Below, one piece after another: positions 10,661 to 23,268 of a stretch of DNA of 64,000 nucleotides; the stretch's first letter is position 1; each line of letters begins with the position of its first letter. The translations under genes and the position numbers were made by a program. Where the stretch lies: NCBI RefSeq assembly GCF_047511655.1, contig NC_133398.1, positions 109,508,332-109,572,331 of the forward strand. Reading direction: 5' to 3'. Below the pieces are notes generated by a model. It worked only from the letters and a program-made list of their open reading frames with translations. It was not told the origin of the DNA and ran no database searches. This stretch comes from Castor canadensis (Eukaryota > Chordata > Mammalia > Rodentia > Castoridae).

Positions 10661-11834
10661 GAGAGTCTAATTACCCAGTAAAGACAATGCATGATTGTGC
10701 AGTGAGGTCATGTGCTCTGAGGGATAGCAGAGCAGTTCCATCAACTCATCTACCAGTGAAATCTGCCCTGGGCTGAGGAAGAGATGTTCAAGCTGAAGGA
10801 TGAAGGATGAGTAGAGTTATCTGAGACTCAAGGATTGGCTTGGGTTGGGGGACCAATGAGAAAGATTGTTCCTGCTTGTATGAAGACCTGAAGGAATGTC
10901 AAGCACAGACATGGCAAGGAAAGTAGGACCAGATGAGGCTTGAGAGACATGGAGGACATATGGTGAAGTTTAGGCCACTTAAAGGAGAGCTGTCTTCATC
11001 CTGTCTGCCATGGGAAGCCAACAAGATGCTCTGTGTAGGAGAGGAATGTGATCAGGTTTACATTTTGAGGAAAACAAACAAACAAATAAAAGAAGACTGA
11101 CATCTGTCATCTAGAGGACCAGAAAAGATGGACAATTAGTGGTCTATTCCCGAAGTCCAGGGGGAAGTGGAAGTTCCTTGGACTGGAGTGGGTGATGGGG
11201 GAGAAGGACTAGACAGGATGCTGGGTTGACAGGACCTGGGGATGACGTAGCTATGGGAAATGAGGGGAAGGAGGTGTCAGGGATGACTCCGGGACTTCTG
11301 ACTTGCCTCTTGTTGTTATTCACCAAAAGTATGGGAGTGGGGTTGCTTGTCACAGGATTGTTTTAAAGTGCCATTTAATCATTTGAATGGGATTTCTGAG
11401 TAGGCACTAGAATATGAGTCTGGACACCAACGTGTGTCCTTTTATTATTGGGTAATTTGTTCTTTCCAAGCCATTTTTTTAATAGATGAAAGATGCAGGG
11501 TTTGTGTCTGCATGTGCATGGGTGACTTTCTCAACCTTTTATGAAATCTACTTTAACTCATAAAAATTAGTCAAAATATATAAAGTGGACCTTTCTCTGC
11601 ACTGTAAGAGATTAAGAAAATTCTCATCTTTTTTCTATTAATCTGTAGATAATTGCATGAGTTGAGCATTATTTCATAATTTTGATTAAACTTGAACTGT
11701 AGAGTTGGTGCTTGATGCTGCAGTGGTAGCAGTGGAGATCCCAATGAAGTGTCTAGTTCTATGTGGTTGTGTATCCTCTGATGGCTTCTTTCTCATTCTG
11801 CTCACCTCTCTACCCATTCCTTTCCTTCCCAAGA

Positions 11835-11935
11835 GTTTAATTACCGTATCTAACGTGTATGCACTGTTCTAGGTGATGTATATACAGCAGTGAATTAAGA
11901 ACATAAAACCTAACAAAACTCCATACATTTATGAG
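11835..11935 (-). mobile_element. L2 3'-end fragment
   Basis: The order GCACTGTTCTAGGTGATGTATATACAGCAGTGAATTAAGAAC on the plus strand matches reversed L2. Confidence 0.5.
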
Positions 11936-12049
11936 GTTTGAGTATGTGAATTATTCCAAGTTCATGTTTACCTTAGACCTCTGTTCAAAGATTTACAGTC
12001 ACACATTTTAAACTATTCCCTCAAACTTTAAAGTCAGTCTGTCCAACTA

Positions 12050-12393
12050 TCTGTGTATCCATTCACCTACCCATCTACCCATCCATCCATCTACCCCTCT
12101 ATCCACCCACCCATCTTTTCATCTATCCCTCCACCATCAATTCATCCATCCATCCATCCATCCATTCATTCATCTCCCCTCCACCCATGCATTCACTCTT
12201 CAGTTCATCCATCCATTCATCCATCCATCCATCCATCTACCCATCAATTCATCCATCCATCCATCCATCTACCCATCAGTTCATCCATCCAACCATTCAT
12301 CTACCCATCAGTTCATCCATCCATTCATACATACATCCATTTGTCAATCCATCCACCATCAATCCATCCATCCATCTATCCATCCACTCACCC
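12050..12393. repeat. (ATCC)n tetranucleotide array within an L2
   Basis: About 340 bp of imperfect CATCCATC repeats run directly into CACCCAGTTGCTTAATCCAGAGACC, a point inside L2 that itself contains CATCCACCCAGTTG. The array appears to have grown from L2 sequence. [10 protein letters not shown] open frames are products of the repeat. Confidence 0.95.
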
Positions 12394-13035
12394 AGTTGCT
12401 TAATCCAGAGACCCTGGACCCACATTTAATTTCTCCCTCCCTTCCCTCCCAAGACCTGTCAGTAACCCAGCTCTCTTATTACTTCTAAAATGGTTCTCAC
12501 ATTTGTCCCTCATTTAAGTGGATCTCTTACCTGGACTTCCATAAGAAATTCCTCATTGGTCTCATCAATTCTGTGTCATCTCCTTTAAATCCTTCCTCAC
12601 AGAGCTGCCAGAACAACTAGTCTAAAGAAAATTCTGGTCATGTTCCTCTTCAATGACTCTATGCATCTGAACATGCCATTTCTTTCCTCTCTAGCCTTCA
12701 GTTCTTTTTCCCCAAGCCTGAGGTCTCTTAAAGGACTTTTCCTCCACTTAACTCCTACTCATTTTCTAAGGTGAGGCTCATGAGCCTGAGCTCATGAAAT
12801 CTTTCCCCATTCTCTAACTTCCTTTGCAGGAGTGGGCAGGTGGCTTCCAAAGCATCCTGTCATCATTTCTTTTACGTGCTGTCCTGGAATTTCCTGCTTA
12901 CTATTGGAAGAGTCTTGCTCACACCTTGAAAGTAGGGATGGTGTCCTAGTCGAGCGTGTGTCTCAATGCCTGCCATAACACTTGCACACAGACCAACAGA
13001 AAGTTTGTGTTGAATTAAGCTACTAAATACATACC
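12394..13035 (+). mobile_element. L2 LINE 3' region
   Basis: CCCAGTTGCTTAATCCAGAGACC is followed by AATGGTTCTCACATTTG, TCTGGTCATGTTCCTCTTCAATGACTC and the 3' AAAGTAGGGATGGTGTC...AGTTTGTGTTGAATTAA. This is the expected L2 order. Confidence 0.6.
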
Positions 13036-13139
13036 ATGGAGAAGTACTTTTCTGTTGGGGAAATTTCAGGAGCATGGGGTCTGATTTTTCTTTTCCTATA
13101 AGCATTGATATTGTAGAAGGCATCCTTCAATCTAAATTG

Positions 13140-13828
13140 TACTTGAAATGCAATAGGAGAGAAGGGAAGATAGGGTTTTTTGCAGAGAGAAGTTATTGTC
13201 TGCAGGGGAAAATGCTATAAGACACGATAAACATATCCACAAAACCAAACACGACCATACACAAACCTGTATGTAGAACATGTTCGTAATAGTGGAATTT
13301 CTCTGTGGAACTTGGGGGAGGAGGGAAAGGAAAAGAGAACGATAGTCAGCAATATTGAAATACATAACATCTGGGCAGGTGGAGGATATAACGATATGTA
13401 TTGAAAGCTGTTGAAAAGTCAAGGGTGGGAGAGAAGGGGAAAGGGAGAGTAACAGAGAGGGTTGAATTGACCAAAGTAAAGTGTACTCACAGTGTGGCTA
13501 CATTGAGAAACCCCTTTGAATGTCGACTTTGAAATTAACAACAAAAGACAGGACTGCAAAATAGGTACAGTGTGTGTATTGGAAGGGAGGGAGATACTTA
13601 TGGAAGGGAGGGAATGGAGGAGATGAAGGTGAGGGAATATGGGGGATGGACTTCATATACATATGTGAAATACAATGATGAACCCTCTTGCTTTAGGTGT
13701 GGAAGGAAGGGGTTGAGGGGGAGTGAAGGTGGGGGCCATCTAACCAATGTACAATGTAAGTCTATTCAGAATTGTCACAATGAGTCCCCCTCCCCAACGA
13801 ATCTATCCTAATAAAAAAGAAAAAAAGG
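13140..13828 (+). mobile_element. L1 3'-UTR-type element with A-rich tail
   Basis: A purine-rich body (GGAAGGGAGGGAGATACTTATGG), then CATATGTGAAATACAATGATG, and an end in AATAAAAAAGAAAAAAA. This looks like a rodent L1 3' UTR and poly(A). The left boundary is uncertain. Confidence 0.5.
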
Positions 13829-14141
13829 GTCAAGAGCCACTACAAATGCTTTGGTGTCTATAAATTGATTCAACATACCATAAAATAAAAGAAAATGGTC
13901 TTTTCACAATGGTCTCCGAGGTAACCCCAGTGTGCTATGCCAAGGGAGGTGGTCATTGGTGAGTGTGAACTCTGAAAGCTTCAGTTTACAGTCAGGTTAA
14001 CTCTGTGTTGAATTTGGTGTCTTTCTCTCAACCATGATGTACACAATTGATTCTATCACCTGGTTCTTTCCTGCCTTCTATTTTCCTGCAACAGAGGATG
14101 GCAAATAATTACAACTCAGAACATATATATATTTGGGATAG

Positions 14142-14188
<47 letters not shown>

Positions 14189-15219
14189 CCTTTGAAAAAA
14201 TGGACTGTGGTTTTCCATGTACCACAGGGAGACTCTTTGAACACAGTGTACCTGATGGGGCAAAATAAATAAGCCCAGAGCTGCTGTAACCTAAGATGTT
14301 AGTCTGAGACCATTGGCCTTCATGCTAGTCTGCCGGCCTACCTATGTAGGGCTCCATCTTTAATGCCAATCTTTTGTGCAAGCACCTTAGACATTTTGTT
14401 TTCCTTTCCAAATCCTAGTGTCTCAGTGTTCTTGTCAATTGCTGTAGAGTTCTTTCAGCACTCAGTGAGGACAAGTTTTCTTTTTTTGTTTCTTACTCAG
14501 CTTTGCTTGTCAAAGCTCTTAAACACTCAAGGAAGACCTCCCCATATACCATAGAGGATGACTTGGTCTCTTGATTGTTTAGTTAAAAAAAATCCCCTTC
14601 CTTGGATAAACAAGGAAGGTACAGTGGACGTTGTGCTGTGTGGCCCAAACTCCCTCAGGGCACGCGGGCAAGCTGCCATGAGTGTTGGCTGGTGACAACG
14701 CTGCTGAGTCTGTCTTGGGGAGCTCACCTCAGCTTAGAAAGCTGGTGATGGGAGGCATACACCTTCCCTGGTCCATTGTGAGAGGGATGCTATGCAGAGG
14801 TTGGGATAAGTCTGAGGGGCCATCTCAGCTCCAGACTCCCCACAGCCCCCCTGCTCCTTCTGCATTTCTCCCCTGGGATGGCCGCTGTGAGTCCTGACTC
14901 ATCCACCTCTCACCCACATATATCAAAGTCCCAGTGTCTTTCCTAGGAAATCCCATCTGAGACATAAGCAATTCAACAATGCATCTCACCCTCCAATCTG
15001 TTGGGACCTCCAGTGGATTGGATGATGCTCCCTCATGTAGGGAAGGACTGTCTGCCTTCTTCAGCCCAGCAGTCCATGTTAATCTTAGCCAGAAACTGCC
15101 TTAGAGATAAACCCAGAATATTTAACCAAATGCTGGGCATCCTATGCCAATGTCACTCCCAGGAAATTCCTACCTGCACTACTTTTCTGTTCTAAGAGGT
15201 ATTTATGTATTCTTCACGT
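13829..15219. other. Non-coding stretch
   Basis: It holds a (TG)n microsatellite at 14145-14183. I see no other element or exon with support. Confidence 0.5.
14145..14183. repeat. (TG)n microsatellite
   Basis: Perfect TG run of about 19 units. Confidence 0.95.
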
Positions 15220-15570
15220 GGTAGTTAGCATCCTATAGCAAATACCAGAGACAATCAATTGAGAACAAGAAAGATTTATTTTGGGTCAGAGTTTTGAAGG
15301 TTCCAGTCTGTGACTGATTGGCCCCATTACTTTTGGGCCTGTGACAAGTTAGTGACACATCATGGCAGGGCAGAGAGAGCAAAGCCACTCACCTCACTCA
15401 AGGCTGGGAAGAGAAAAAAGAGTAAGTGGCTGGGGTCCCACTATCCCCTTCAAGGACCCCTCCCCTCAACCCCAATGATTTGAGGACAGCTACTAGGTCT
15501 TACCTCCCAACAGTGCCACATGGAGTCAGTCTTTAACAGATGAGCCTTTGAGGGGACATTTAATTGTTTT
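15220..15570 (+). mobile_element. MaLR-type LTR (ERVL-MaLR)
   Basis: TAGTTAGCATCCTATAGCAAATACCAGAGAC is followed by AGATTTATTTTGGG and CATCATGGCAGGGCAGAG. It ends TCTTACCTCCCAACAGTGCCACA...TTGAGGGGACATTTAA, which is the MaLR solitary-LTR layout. Confidence 0.65.
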
Positions 15571-15714
15571 TTTAAAGAGAAGCATGACATTTTTGCTAGT
15601 TTGAGATAAAAATAGCTACACAAGGAATTTTCTTCTGTCATTTTCATGCATATATGTATTACAATCCCAGTTGATTCATCTCTTTCAGTTAAGGGATATT
15701 TAAGACCCAAACTA

Positions 15715-15786
15715 GGGCTGGGGATGTAGCTCAGTGATAGAGTGCTTGCTAGCATGCACGAAGCCCTGAGTTTGATCCCCAGTAAC
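15715..15786 (+). mobile_element. ID SINE
   Basis: GGCTGGGGATGTAGCTCAGTGATAGAGTGCTTGC...GAGTTTGATCCCCAGTAAC. It has clear tRNA-like boxes and its tail continues as (CA)n. Confidence 0.9.
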
Positions 15787-15798
15787 ACACACACACAA

Positions 15799-15846
<48 letters not shown>
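15787..15846. repeat. (CA)n microsatellite at an ID 3' end
   Basis: About 60 bp of CA repeats, with one AAAT interruption near 15799, start at the ID tail. Confidence 0.95.
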
Positions 15847-15848
<2 letters not shown>

Positions 15849-16239
15849 GCCCTTCGTTTTCTGTCTGCAATCAATTCTCAATTTCTGGTGGAATATTACT
15901 TCCATTCCCAAAGTAAGTCAGTTTTTCAGTTAAGGTTTGGTGCTCAGAATGTCTGACTGAGACGACAAGGCCATTTCTCAATAGACGACCCTTTTGGCCA
16001 CACTAAGTGGGTCACCCCAGAGTCTCCTAGAGGTTTCTGGGTATTGCTTACTGTGCTTACTTCCTTTGGGGAACAGGGTACTCCAGAGACTGTGCCCTGC
16101 CTGAGCTGCCCCTTGCAGCTTAAGGAGCCCTTGCACCAGGCTCAGGGGCTCTGGTTCACAATTTCAAGATGGCGGTTCATTCAAGGATCACTAGAATGCA
16201 GGTCATGCCCGACTGAATGGGGGAAAAGAAAAAGGTAAA

Positions 16240-16310
16240 TAAGGAAGAGGCTCAGTGGTAGAGCATTTGCTTAGCATGTGTGAGGCCGTGGGTTCAATCC
16301 CTAGCATCAC
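16240..16310 (+). mobile_element. ID SINE
   Basis: GAGGCTCAGTGGTAGAGCATTTGCTTAGCATGTGTGAGGCCGTGGGTTCAATCCC precedes an AAAT array. Confidence 0.85.
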
Positions 16311-16315
16311 AAAAA

Positions 16316-16362
<47 letters not shown>

Positions 16363-16364
16363 AA
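16311..16364. repeat. (AAAT)n array at an ID tail
   Basis: About 13 perfect AAAT units derived from the SINE A tail. Confidence 0.95.
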
Positions 16365-19300
16365 GTGCAGTTAACATCGTATTTCAAGATGTTCTACAGC
16401 CACCCCAGGCATCTTTAAGGAAGTCAGAAAACTCTAAGGCCTCATATAGACAACTATCAGGCTGTTAAGTTTGTGTTTTGCTTAAAAAAAAATCAAATGG
16501 TGGCTCTTGGAAAGATCCATCCATGTCCCAGAACTGTGATGTAAAGAAAGTCCTGATATGAGACACAGGGAGAAGTAGGCCACGTGACAATGGACACAGG
16601 ATCAGTCAGAACCACAAACCAAGGAATGCCTGGAACTTCCAAAAGCTGGAAGGAGCAGGGTAGTATACTCTTCTAGAGACTCTGGAGGGACAGTGACCTC
16701 CCACAACTTCTGGCCTCTAGAAGTAGAAGAGAAAAATTTCTGCTGCTATACCTACCAAGTTCATGGCGATTTGTTACAACAACCCAGGAACAACAGAGAT
16801 GCCCTTGCTTTTTGCTCCTTGTGGCAGAAAGTCATCTAACTCAACAGGCTTCCTTTGGACAGAGGGGACTCACCAATGCCTGCCTTTTTTTACTAATCTA
16901 ATTAGAAAGTTTTGGGGTGGCCATTGGGGCATCCCTCTTTTTCCTTTCCTTCCAGTCTTCTCTATGTAAAATGAATGACATCCCCACAAAACCCATCACA
17001 GAATAGTAACATCCCAGGGTCTAAAATAAGGTTTTATTTTTTTGTATCAATGAACAAAATTTATACTTGGTTATTGTCCACAAATAAACAACTTAGAAGA
17101 ATGAGTTCTGCCTTCATCCTATTTTCTGCACCTGATAGCTAAGAAGATGCTGGGGAATATCCCTCCGATCTTTTTGTCTAGTTTGGCACTTTTCCAGTGA
17201 TGAGTGACTCACACTTAGCAATTCCCAAAGCAATAGTATTAAGTGGTAGAGATTTTGGTGGGTGATCAGGCTGGGGGTTCTCTGCCCTCATGGATTGGAT
17301 TGAGGTTTTATGTATGAGTCAGAGGCCAGTATCTTGGCTTTGTCGGCTTTCTGTGGTGTGAGGACCCAGCACTGAGGTGCCATTTTGGAAGTAGGCACAG
17401 TCCTCCTCAGACGAACTGGGAGAAATTGTGTCTATCCTTCATGTATTACCCAGTGTGTGGTATTTGGGGACGAGAGGAGGCAGCACGGTGGAGTCTAAGT
17501 TGGCAGTCATCTTTAGGATCACGCACACCCTGAGAAATCCTCAGTTTGGATGATGAAGCAGCAGGGGTGGAGGTGTCCTGACTCTCTGTGTCACACTGAA
17601 GGAGGAAGAAGTCACAGTGGCTATTTCTTGATGTGTGCTTCAGAACCTGGCCCAGGACACATGCTGCTCAGAAGCCACTATGTCATCCCTTGTCACCTAC
17701 AGTGAAAGCCAATGTCCTGGCTGGTCATACAGCATATGCTCTCTGCCCTGCCCGGAGGGAGATAATTCCTCTTACTCACCCTGCTCCAGCCACCCAGGCC
17801 TCCCTCCTTTTCCTTCAACCCTCCATGCTCTGTCTGTGTCAGGGCCTTGCATTTGCCTTCCCTCTGCTTCAAATGCTTTCCTTCCAGGTATCCAGGAGGC
17901 TTACCTCTTCCTGCTCAAATGTCACCTAATGTGAGAGGACTTCCCTAACCCCCACACCCAACAGCACACTTGCCCAACCCCTCCACCCGCTGTGCCCTGA
18001 CTCTGTTTCCCTTCCTCTTGAGCCCTCGTGGTCACCTGACAGCCACAGACAGACAGGCCACTCTGCAGGTCTTTGGGAGAAATGGCACACCAACGAGCCA
18101 GATGCATGTCGGACATGCTACCTGGTGTGTGGTCTGCTCTGTCACTTCTGTTCTCGTAGGAAGAGCCCCATAGACATGCCTTTTGGAAACTGGGTACAGG
18201 AAAGGTGTAAATCCTCTAAGTGTTGGCTTGTATCTTTGCCAAGTTTCTGTTCCAAGGTGCTCATTGTTTATCTACCGGGTGTCTTCTCCCTGGCTTCTAG
18301 GAAGCTGTGGACTAAATTTAAGGCTGAACACTAACAACTTGGCAGGACATCCTTCTTTCTGGTTGTGATGTCATTGCTCCTGTTGTGTGTGGTGGTGTTT
18401 GTTCCCTCTGCCATCCAGGGATGAGGTAGGAAAGAAGCTGGCTGATTACTGAGGACACGCATGAATCCTCATGGGCAAAGAAGGAAGACTTCAAGATCGA
18501 CCACGCTGTCAGGATGGGCTGGTGGCCCTGCTGGCCCAGTGGGCATGTGGGAAATTTAAAAATGCCTGGGACAGAGCGGTGAGAACGTGGGTGGGGACAA
18601 GTAGCATGGTCAAGTCCTGAAGTCAAGTTTTTGCCTGTGACCTTACATAGATGATAATACACAGATTGTAGACTTTTTGAGCTGGAAGACATTGCTGTGT
18701 CACTTATAGAAGTGAGAAAAACTGAAGGCCATGCAATTTGCCTAAGACCCAGAACAGTTTATTGGCAGGGACAAGGGGATGAGAAGTTTTTTCTCTCTCC
18801 TCCCAGCCCAAAGCTTTTTCCACGATGCCACCCACCAAGTAGCAGCACCTCTTTGCTTTGTGTGGCTACAACTTTTTCATTTGCGATCCTTCGACAGTGT
18901 GCTGAGAGGTTAGGCCTGCATATGTAAAATTCTTTTTCCTGCACAGATGTTCCAAACTCAATAAATGGATGCAAGGAAATGCCCCCCGATCATTTGCCTC
19001 AAAGCCCACCCTGGTTTTAATGCTCTGGCTTAAGAAGGCACTGATGGCAGCCACCTCCTGCCTCTGTGCATGGAGGAGGATTCCACACACAGAAGGCCTG
19101 GTCAGGAACAATGGGGCAGGCGGGAGGGGGACAGCAGGTGGCAGGTGGGCTTGTCAGGGTAGGGGGTTTTCAGAAAAAGCTGCCTGCTGGGTCCAGGAAA
19201 GAAAGATAGGGATTCCAGATGTTGCCCAAATGCATCTGCGTTCAGTGGACACTGGAGGGATTCTTAGTACAGGTTTTCAAAAATTTGTAAAATCCAAAAG

Positions 19301-20280
19301 GAGAGGAGAGCTTAAAAGAGAGAGGTGGACCCTGCTGTGTGCAAATGTCAAAAGTGTGGAGTGGGGGGTAACACAACAGGACACAACACAGCACAACACT
19401 GGTTCTTTGGCGAGTAGCAGGAGGAATTAGGGCCTACCTCAGGACAAAATTTGCTTTGCTGAATGGGTATATTTGGCTAGTTCCGGCTCAGTGGTTTTCA
19501 ATGTGGACTTCCACCCTGAGCATTGCAAACCTTGGTGGCAGCTCTGGTGTTTTTCCCAAGCACAGAGCCCTGTGGGGTGGGGAGGGGAGAAGGGCTCCTT
19601 GGAGAAGTGTGGTCCTGGAGCTGTGGTAGAGTAGCCTGGGGGAAAGTCTGGGTATGCACAGCCCTTGTGTTCTGCACTTTGCAGGTGTGGCTCCCCAGAC
19701 AGCCAGGCCTTTCAGCAGGGCTCTGTTCTGCTGGACATGAGCACATGGTCACTTCATGCCCATGTTGGGACTGGGACCAGTGTTCTCTATGGCAAAATGA
19801 TGTCCTCTGTTACATGCCAGGTTACTAACAACAATCCCAGGTTATGGGCACACAGCTGCTCTCGTAAAAGCCAAAAAAAGTGGTCAGTTAAGAAAACTCA
19901 TGGTGAAGCAGGGGACACATGACTCTGATCTTAGAGACACAGGGATGAAATTCTGAGCCTCACCCTTGCTTTGTTTCAGAGTTGAATCAAGCTAGGCTGG
20001 AAGATGTTATTCTTTGTATATCTACCTCTCCTGGATCCAAGTCCCTGTGGGGACTTGAGTTGACCAGGCCAGAACAATAACTTGGGGACCAGAGCTAACT
20101 TCCTGGAGTCCCTTAAAACTCCATCCAGCTATGAGGGTGTCAATGGTTCCCAAGTCCGGCCCACCTGCTTCTAACTCTCTGAGCATCACTGTTAGAAGTG
20201 TGGCTGACTAGGCCTGAAGTCACACCCCTTGGACCCCACTCAAAAGAACTGGTATTTTCAGGATGTAATTATTATGCACA
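16365..20280. other. Non-coding region with an L2 block
   Basis: An L2 fragment lies at 17800-18030. The remaining sequence, including open frames at 18318-18692 and 18969-19430, shows no recognisable domain and no repeat I can name. Confidence 0.45.
17800..18030 (+). mobile_element. L2 LINE fragment
   Basis: GTGTCAGGGCCTTGCATTTGCC...CTCAAATGTCACCTAATGTGAGAGGACTTCCCTAACC is the well-conserved L2 3' segment. Confidence 0.75.
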
Positions 20281-20466
20281 CTTGGTGGGTTTTTTTTTTT
20301 GTGTGGTACTGGGGCTTGAACACTCCACCAGCCCTATTTTTGTGATGGGTTTTTTTTGAGATAGGGTCTTGCGAACTATTTGCCGGAACTGGCTTCAAAC
20401 TTCGATCCTCCTGATCTCTGCCTCCTGGGTAACTAGGATTACAGGCATGAGCCACCATTGTCCGGC
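20281..20466 (-). mobile_element. B1-ID composite SINE, reverse
   Basis: The plus strand starts with a T run and GGTACTGGGGCTTGAACACTCCACCAGCCC (ID half). It ends GATTACAGGCATGAGCCACCATTGTCCGGC (B1 5' end). Confidence 0.9.
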
Positions 20467-22175
20467 ATAGTTGGTGTTTTTAAAGACAGGTATTTACCAG
20501 AAAGTAAGTATCTTGTCAAGAAACAGAACAATGGAACATACAGCCAATGCTGTCATGTCCTCCCTACCCAAAGGGAGGACAACTACTTTCTTGATTTTAT
20601 GAAGTCTCTTCCTTGCATTTCATTACAGTGGATGCACTTAAATTTAGGGCTACATTTAAACATGCACCCCTGGACACCAGAGTGAGCTCTGTAGCCCCTC
20701 CCTACCTGCAGGGGAGGTGTTCCACGACCTCTGGGGATGCTGAAACTGCAGCATGTCACATCCCATATAGACTATATTTTTCCCATGTATTCACACCTAC
20801 AAGAAAGTTTAATTTATAAGTTAAACACAGAGATTAACTCTAGTAAAGTAGAACAATGATCACAACTGGTTGTAATAAAAGTTACAAACATTCTCTCTCT
20901 CCCTTTCTCTTTCAAAATACCTGATTTTACAGTAAGAGTTTGGGGCCAGGGTTGACCACAGTGACTGAAGCCGAGAAAAGTTAGAACCACAGATAAGGGC
21001 ACGGGGTGACCGCTGTACGGTTTTTTTCTGTACTTTCAAATTCTGCCCAAATGATCTCAGCCTCCCAAGTTGCTAGGATTACAGGCATGAGCCACTGGCA
21101 CCTGACTATAAATGCGATTTTTTTCTGGACATTTTTGATCTGAGAACAATTGAATCAGGGATGTGATGCTGTAGCTGGAGGGCTGACTGTATGTAACTAC
21201 AAATCCTGCAATGGTCTGTGTGGGAAGAGAGTAGCATGTGGGGGAAGAATGAAGCTGTGGGGAGGGAAAGCCCTTTTGAGATAGGAAGGTGTAGGCGAGG
21301 GAGGACAGCAGACCTAGGACTGACAGAATGAATCCTGTGAGGAACCAGGTGAAGGACAGTCCAAGCAGACCTGATGCTGTCTTGTGTATGCTCTGGAAGG
21401 AGGAGACAGGTAGCACAAGGCGAGGCTGGTGAGGAGAGGAGGACCAGGCCTGGGATCTGGTTGGCTGTGGTGAGGTCAGGGGTCACATAAATGGTCTGGA
21501 GTGTGGGGTTAAAGGAGAGCTCAAGCTACAGGAGCAGATTGGGTTGTTGGAGGCCAAGCTGGAGGCAGGGAGGCTGGTTGGAAGGCCACTGCAGACACCC
21601 AGGGAGGAGATGATGCTAAGTTGGATGGAGAAGTTGCTGCCAGTAGACTTGGAAAGACATGAATGAGTTCAAGACACATGTTGGAACAGGAACCAAGACG
21701 TCTGGTGATGGCCCAGACATGAGAAGGGAAGAACAGACAGTGTGGTGAATGACTCACAGGTTTCTGGCTTGGAAAATGGGGTGAAGGGTGCTACCATTTA
21801 CTAAAATGGGGGAAATACTTTCTTTGGACAGCAAATTCCTTTTCATGGCACTTAAGGTCTACTGCACCCAGATCCTCCTCCAACCCCCAAATCTCTTTCC
21901 ATTTAGTCTCAAAATAAGAATCACTTCTGGTTTTTGTTAAAAACTTTCCTTTTCCCACTCTCACCATCATCACTAACTCATTAAGTGACTACTTGCTCAC
22001 CATACCTGGTAGGCCTGGGTCAAGATTTTAATGTTGAAATTGGTGAAGAAGTTCTTTTCACTATAAACCCAGGCCAACTTCCAGATTTTAAGTAAGTCTA
22101 AATTTCTCTGATATTCACGTTATCAGATCTAGATATGGTTCTCAGAAGAAATATAATTGCTTATGATCTTTTGAG
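20467..22175. other. Non-coding stretch
   Basis: Apart from the partial B1 at 21038 I find no nameable element. The purine-rich 21190-21760 segment gives two open frames of about 120 codons on the minus strand, without domain features. Confidence 0.45.
21038..21110 (-). mobile_element. Partial B1 SINE, reverse
   Basis: GATCTCAGCCTCCCAAGTTGCTAGGATTACAGGCATGAGCCACTGGCACCTG is the 5' end of the B1 half only. Confidence 0.8.
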
Positions 22176-22264
22176 GCTGGAGGGGGTATAGTTCAAGTCA
22201 TAGAGCACCTGCCTAGCAAGTGTGAGGTCCTGAGTTCAAAATCCAGTGCCACCAAAAAAAAAAC
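22176..22264 (+). mobile_element. ID SINE
   Basis: GGCTGGAGGGGGTATAGTTCAAGTCATAGAGCACCTGCCTAGCAAGTGTGAGG...CCAGTGCCACC is followed by an A tail. Confidence 0.88.
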
Positions 22265-22314
22265 CAAGTAAATAAAAATCTGACTTCAGAAATAACAAAA
22301 AGTTTTCTTCAAAC

Positions 22315-22505
22315 ATTTCTTTCTTTCTTTCTTTCTTTGCATTACTGGCGTTTGAACTCAGGGCCTACACCTTAAGCCACTCCACCAGCCCTTTTTTTTT
22401 GATGGGTTTTTTTTCCAAGATAAGGTCTCACAAACTACTTTGCCTGGGTTGGCTTTGAACTGCTATCCTCCTGATCTCTGCCTCCAGAGTAGCTAGGATT
22501 ATAAT
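22315..22505 (-). mobile_element. B1-ID composite SINE, reverse, with (GAAA)n tail
   Basis: The plus strand begins with a TTTC array (22316-22339), which is the minus-strand (GAAA)n tail. GCGTTTGAACTCAGGGCC...CACTCCACCAGCCC and the B1 half follow. Confidence 0.88.
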
Positions 22506-23268
22506 CTTTTTTTTTAATGGACTATTATGTTTTCCTTTCATATTTCAGATTGGCCAATCTGAAAATATTAGCCTTTCAACTATTAGACATAGAGGTCTTG
22601 GTGAGACCCTGAGAACCATTTTTCAGTGTCCGGGAGTCTCCTCTGGTCAGTTGTGAACACCAGAGAAGACAAAAAGATACGCTCTGGTTTTTCATGATTG
22701 TCCCCCTGCCACCTTCTGTCCTGAGCACCAGGAAGAGGCCAGGTGTTCTTCAAAGTAGACAACAGACACCACCCAGCTGCTTTAGGCAGAGTGAGTTCAG
22801 CACTACCAGGTGGGCCAGGGAACCAAGTGTGGATACAACCTATTCAGGAAGAAGCGATCCAAAGAAATGCCATCACAGGACAGAGAGCCCTCTCTGTTCC
22901 TGGCTCACACGTGACTGGGACCAGAGCTAAGAAGCTTGGCATGCCTGTCCTGGAAGAACAAATGCTTCCAGTCCCAGGCTGGAGCTCTTACTGCCTGTCC
23001 TGAGTGTCACCTTCCATTGAGTGCTTCTGCCTCCTGAGTCTCGCGGGGATGCATTTGGGACAACCTAGAATGCTCGCCTGCTCAGGCAAACAGTGAGAAG
23101 GGTCGGTTCCAGCCAGGGTTCCATTACTGCTTGCTGTAGGGGAATCTGGGAAGCACGGCGTTACCTTTCTAACCTGTCCTGAGCAGAAGTACACTAGATA
23201 ATGTCGGAGGTAATATTAGAGATAATTTGTAGTGCCTGCCACAAGCCGTTATCAAAATCACCCACAGA

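Larger units (their letters stand above)
9523..12049. other. Non-coding region with L2 remnants
   Basis: It contains L2 3'-end fragments near 10511-10660 and 11835-11935. Nothing recognisable is seen at 9523-10500 or 10700-11800. Confidence 0.5.

Noticed and set aside
12053..12429. 116- and 80-codon His/Pro/Ser frames
   Set aside because: Translations of the ATCC repeat.
15715..15786. Possible tRNA gene
   Set aside because: The tRNA-like A and B boxes belong to an ID SINE; no cloverleaf ends, and the A-rich/CA tail marks a retroposon.
15450..15911. 153-codon minus-strand frame
   Set aside because: It crosses a MaLR LTR, an ID SINE and a (CA)n array, so it is not a gene.
16311..16364. Possible CRISPR-like regular repeat
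   Set aside because: Plain AAAT microsatellite on a SINE tail; no spacers, and the genome is eukaryotic.
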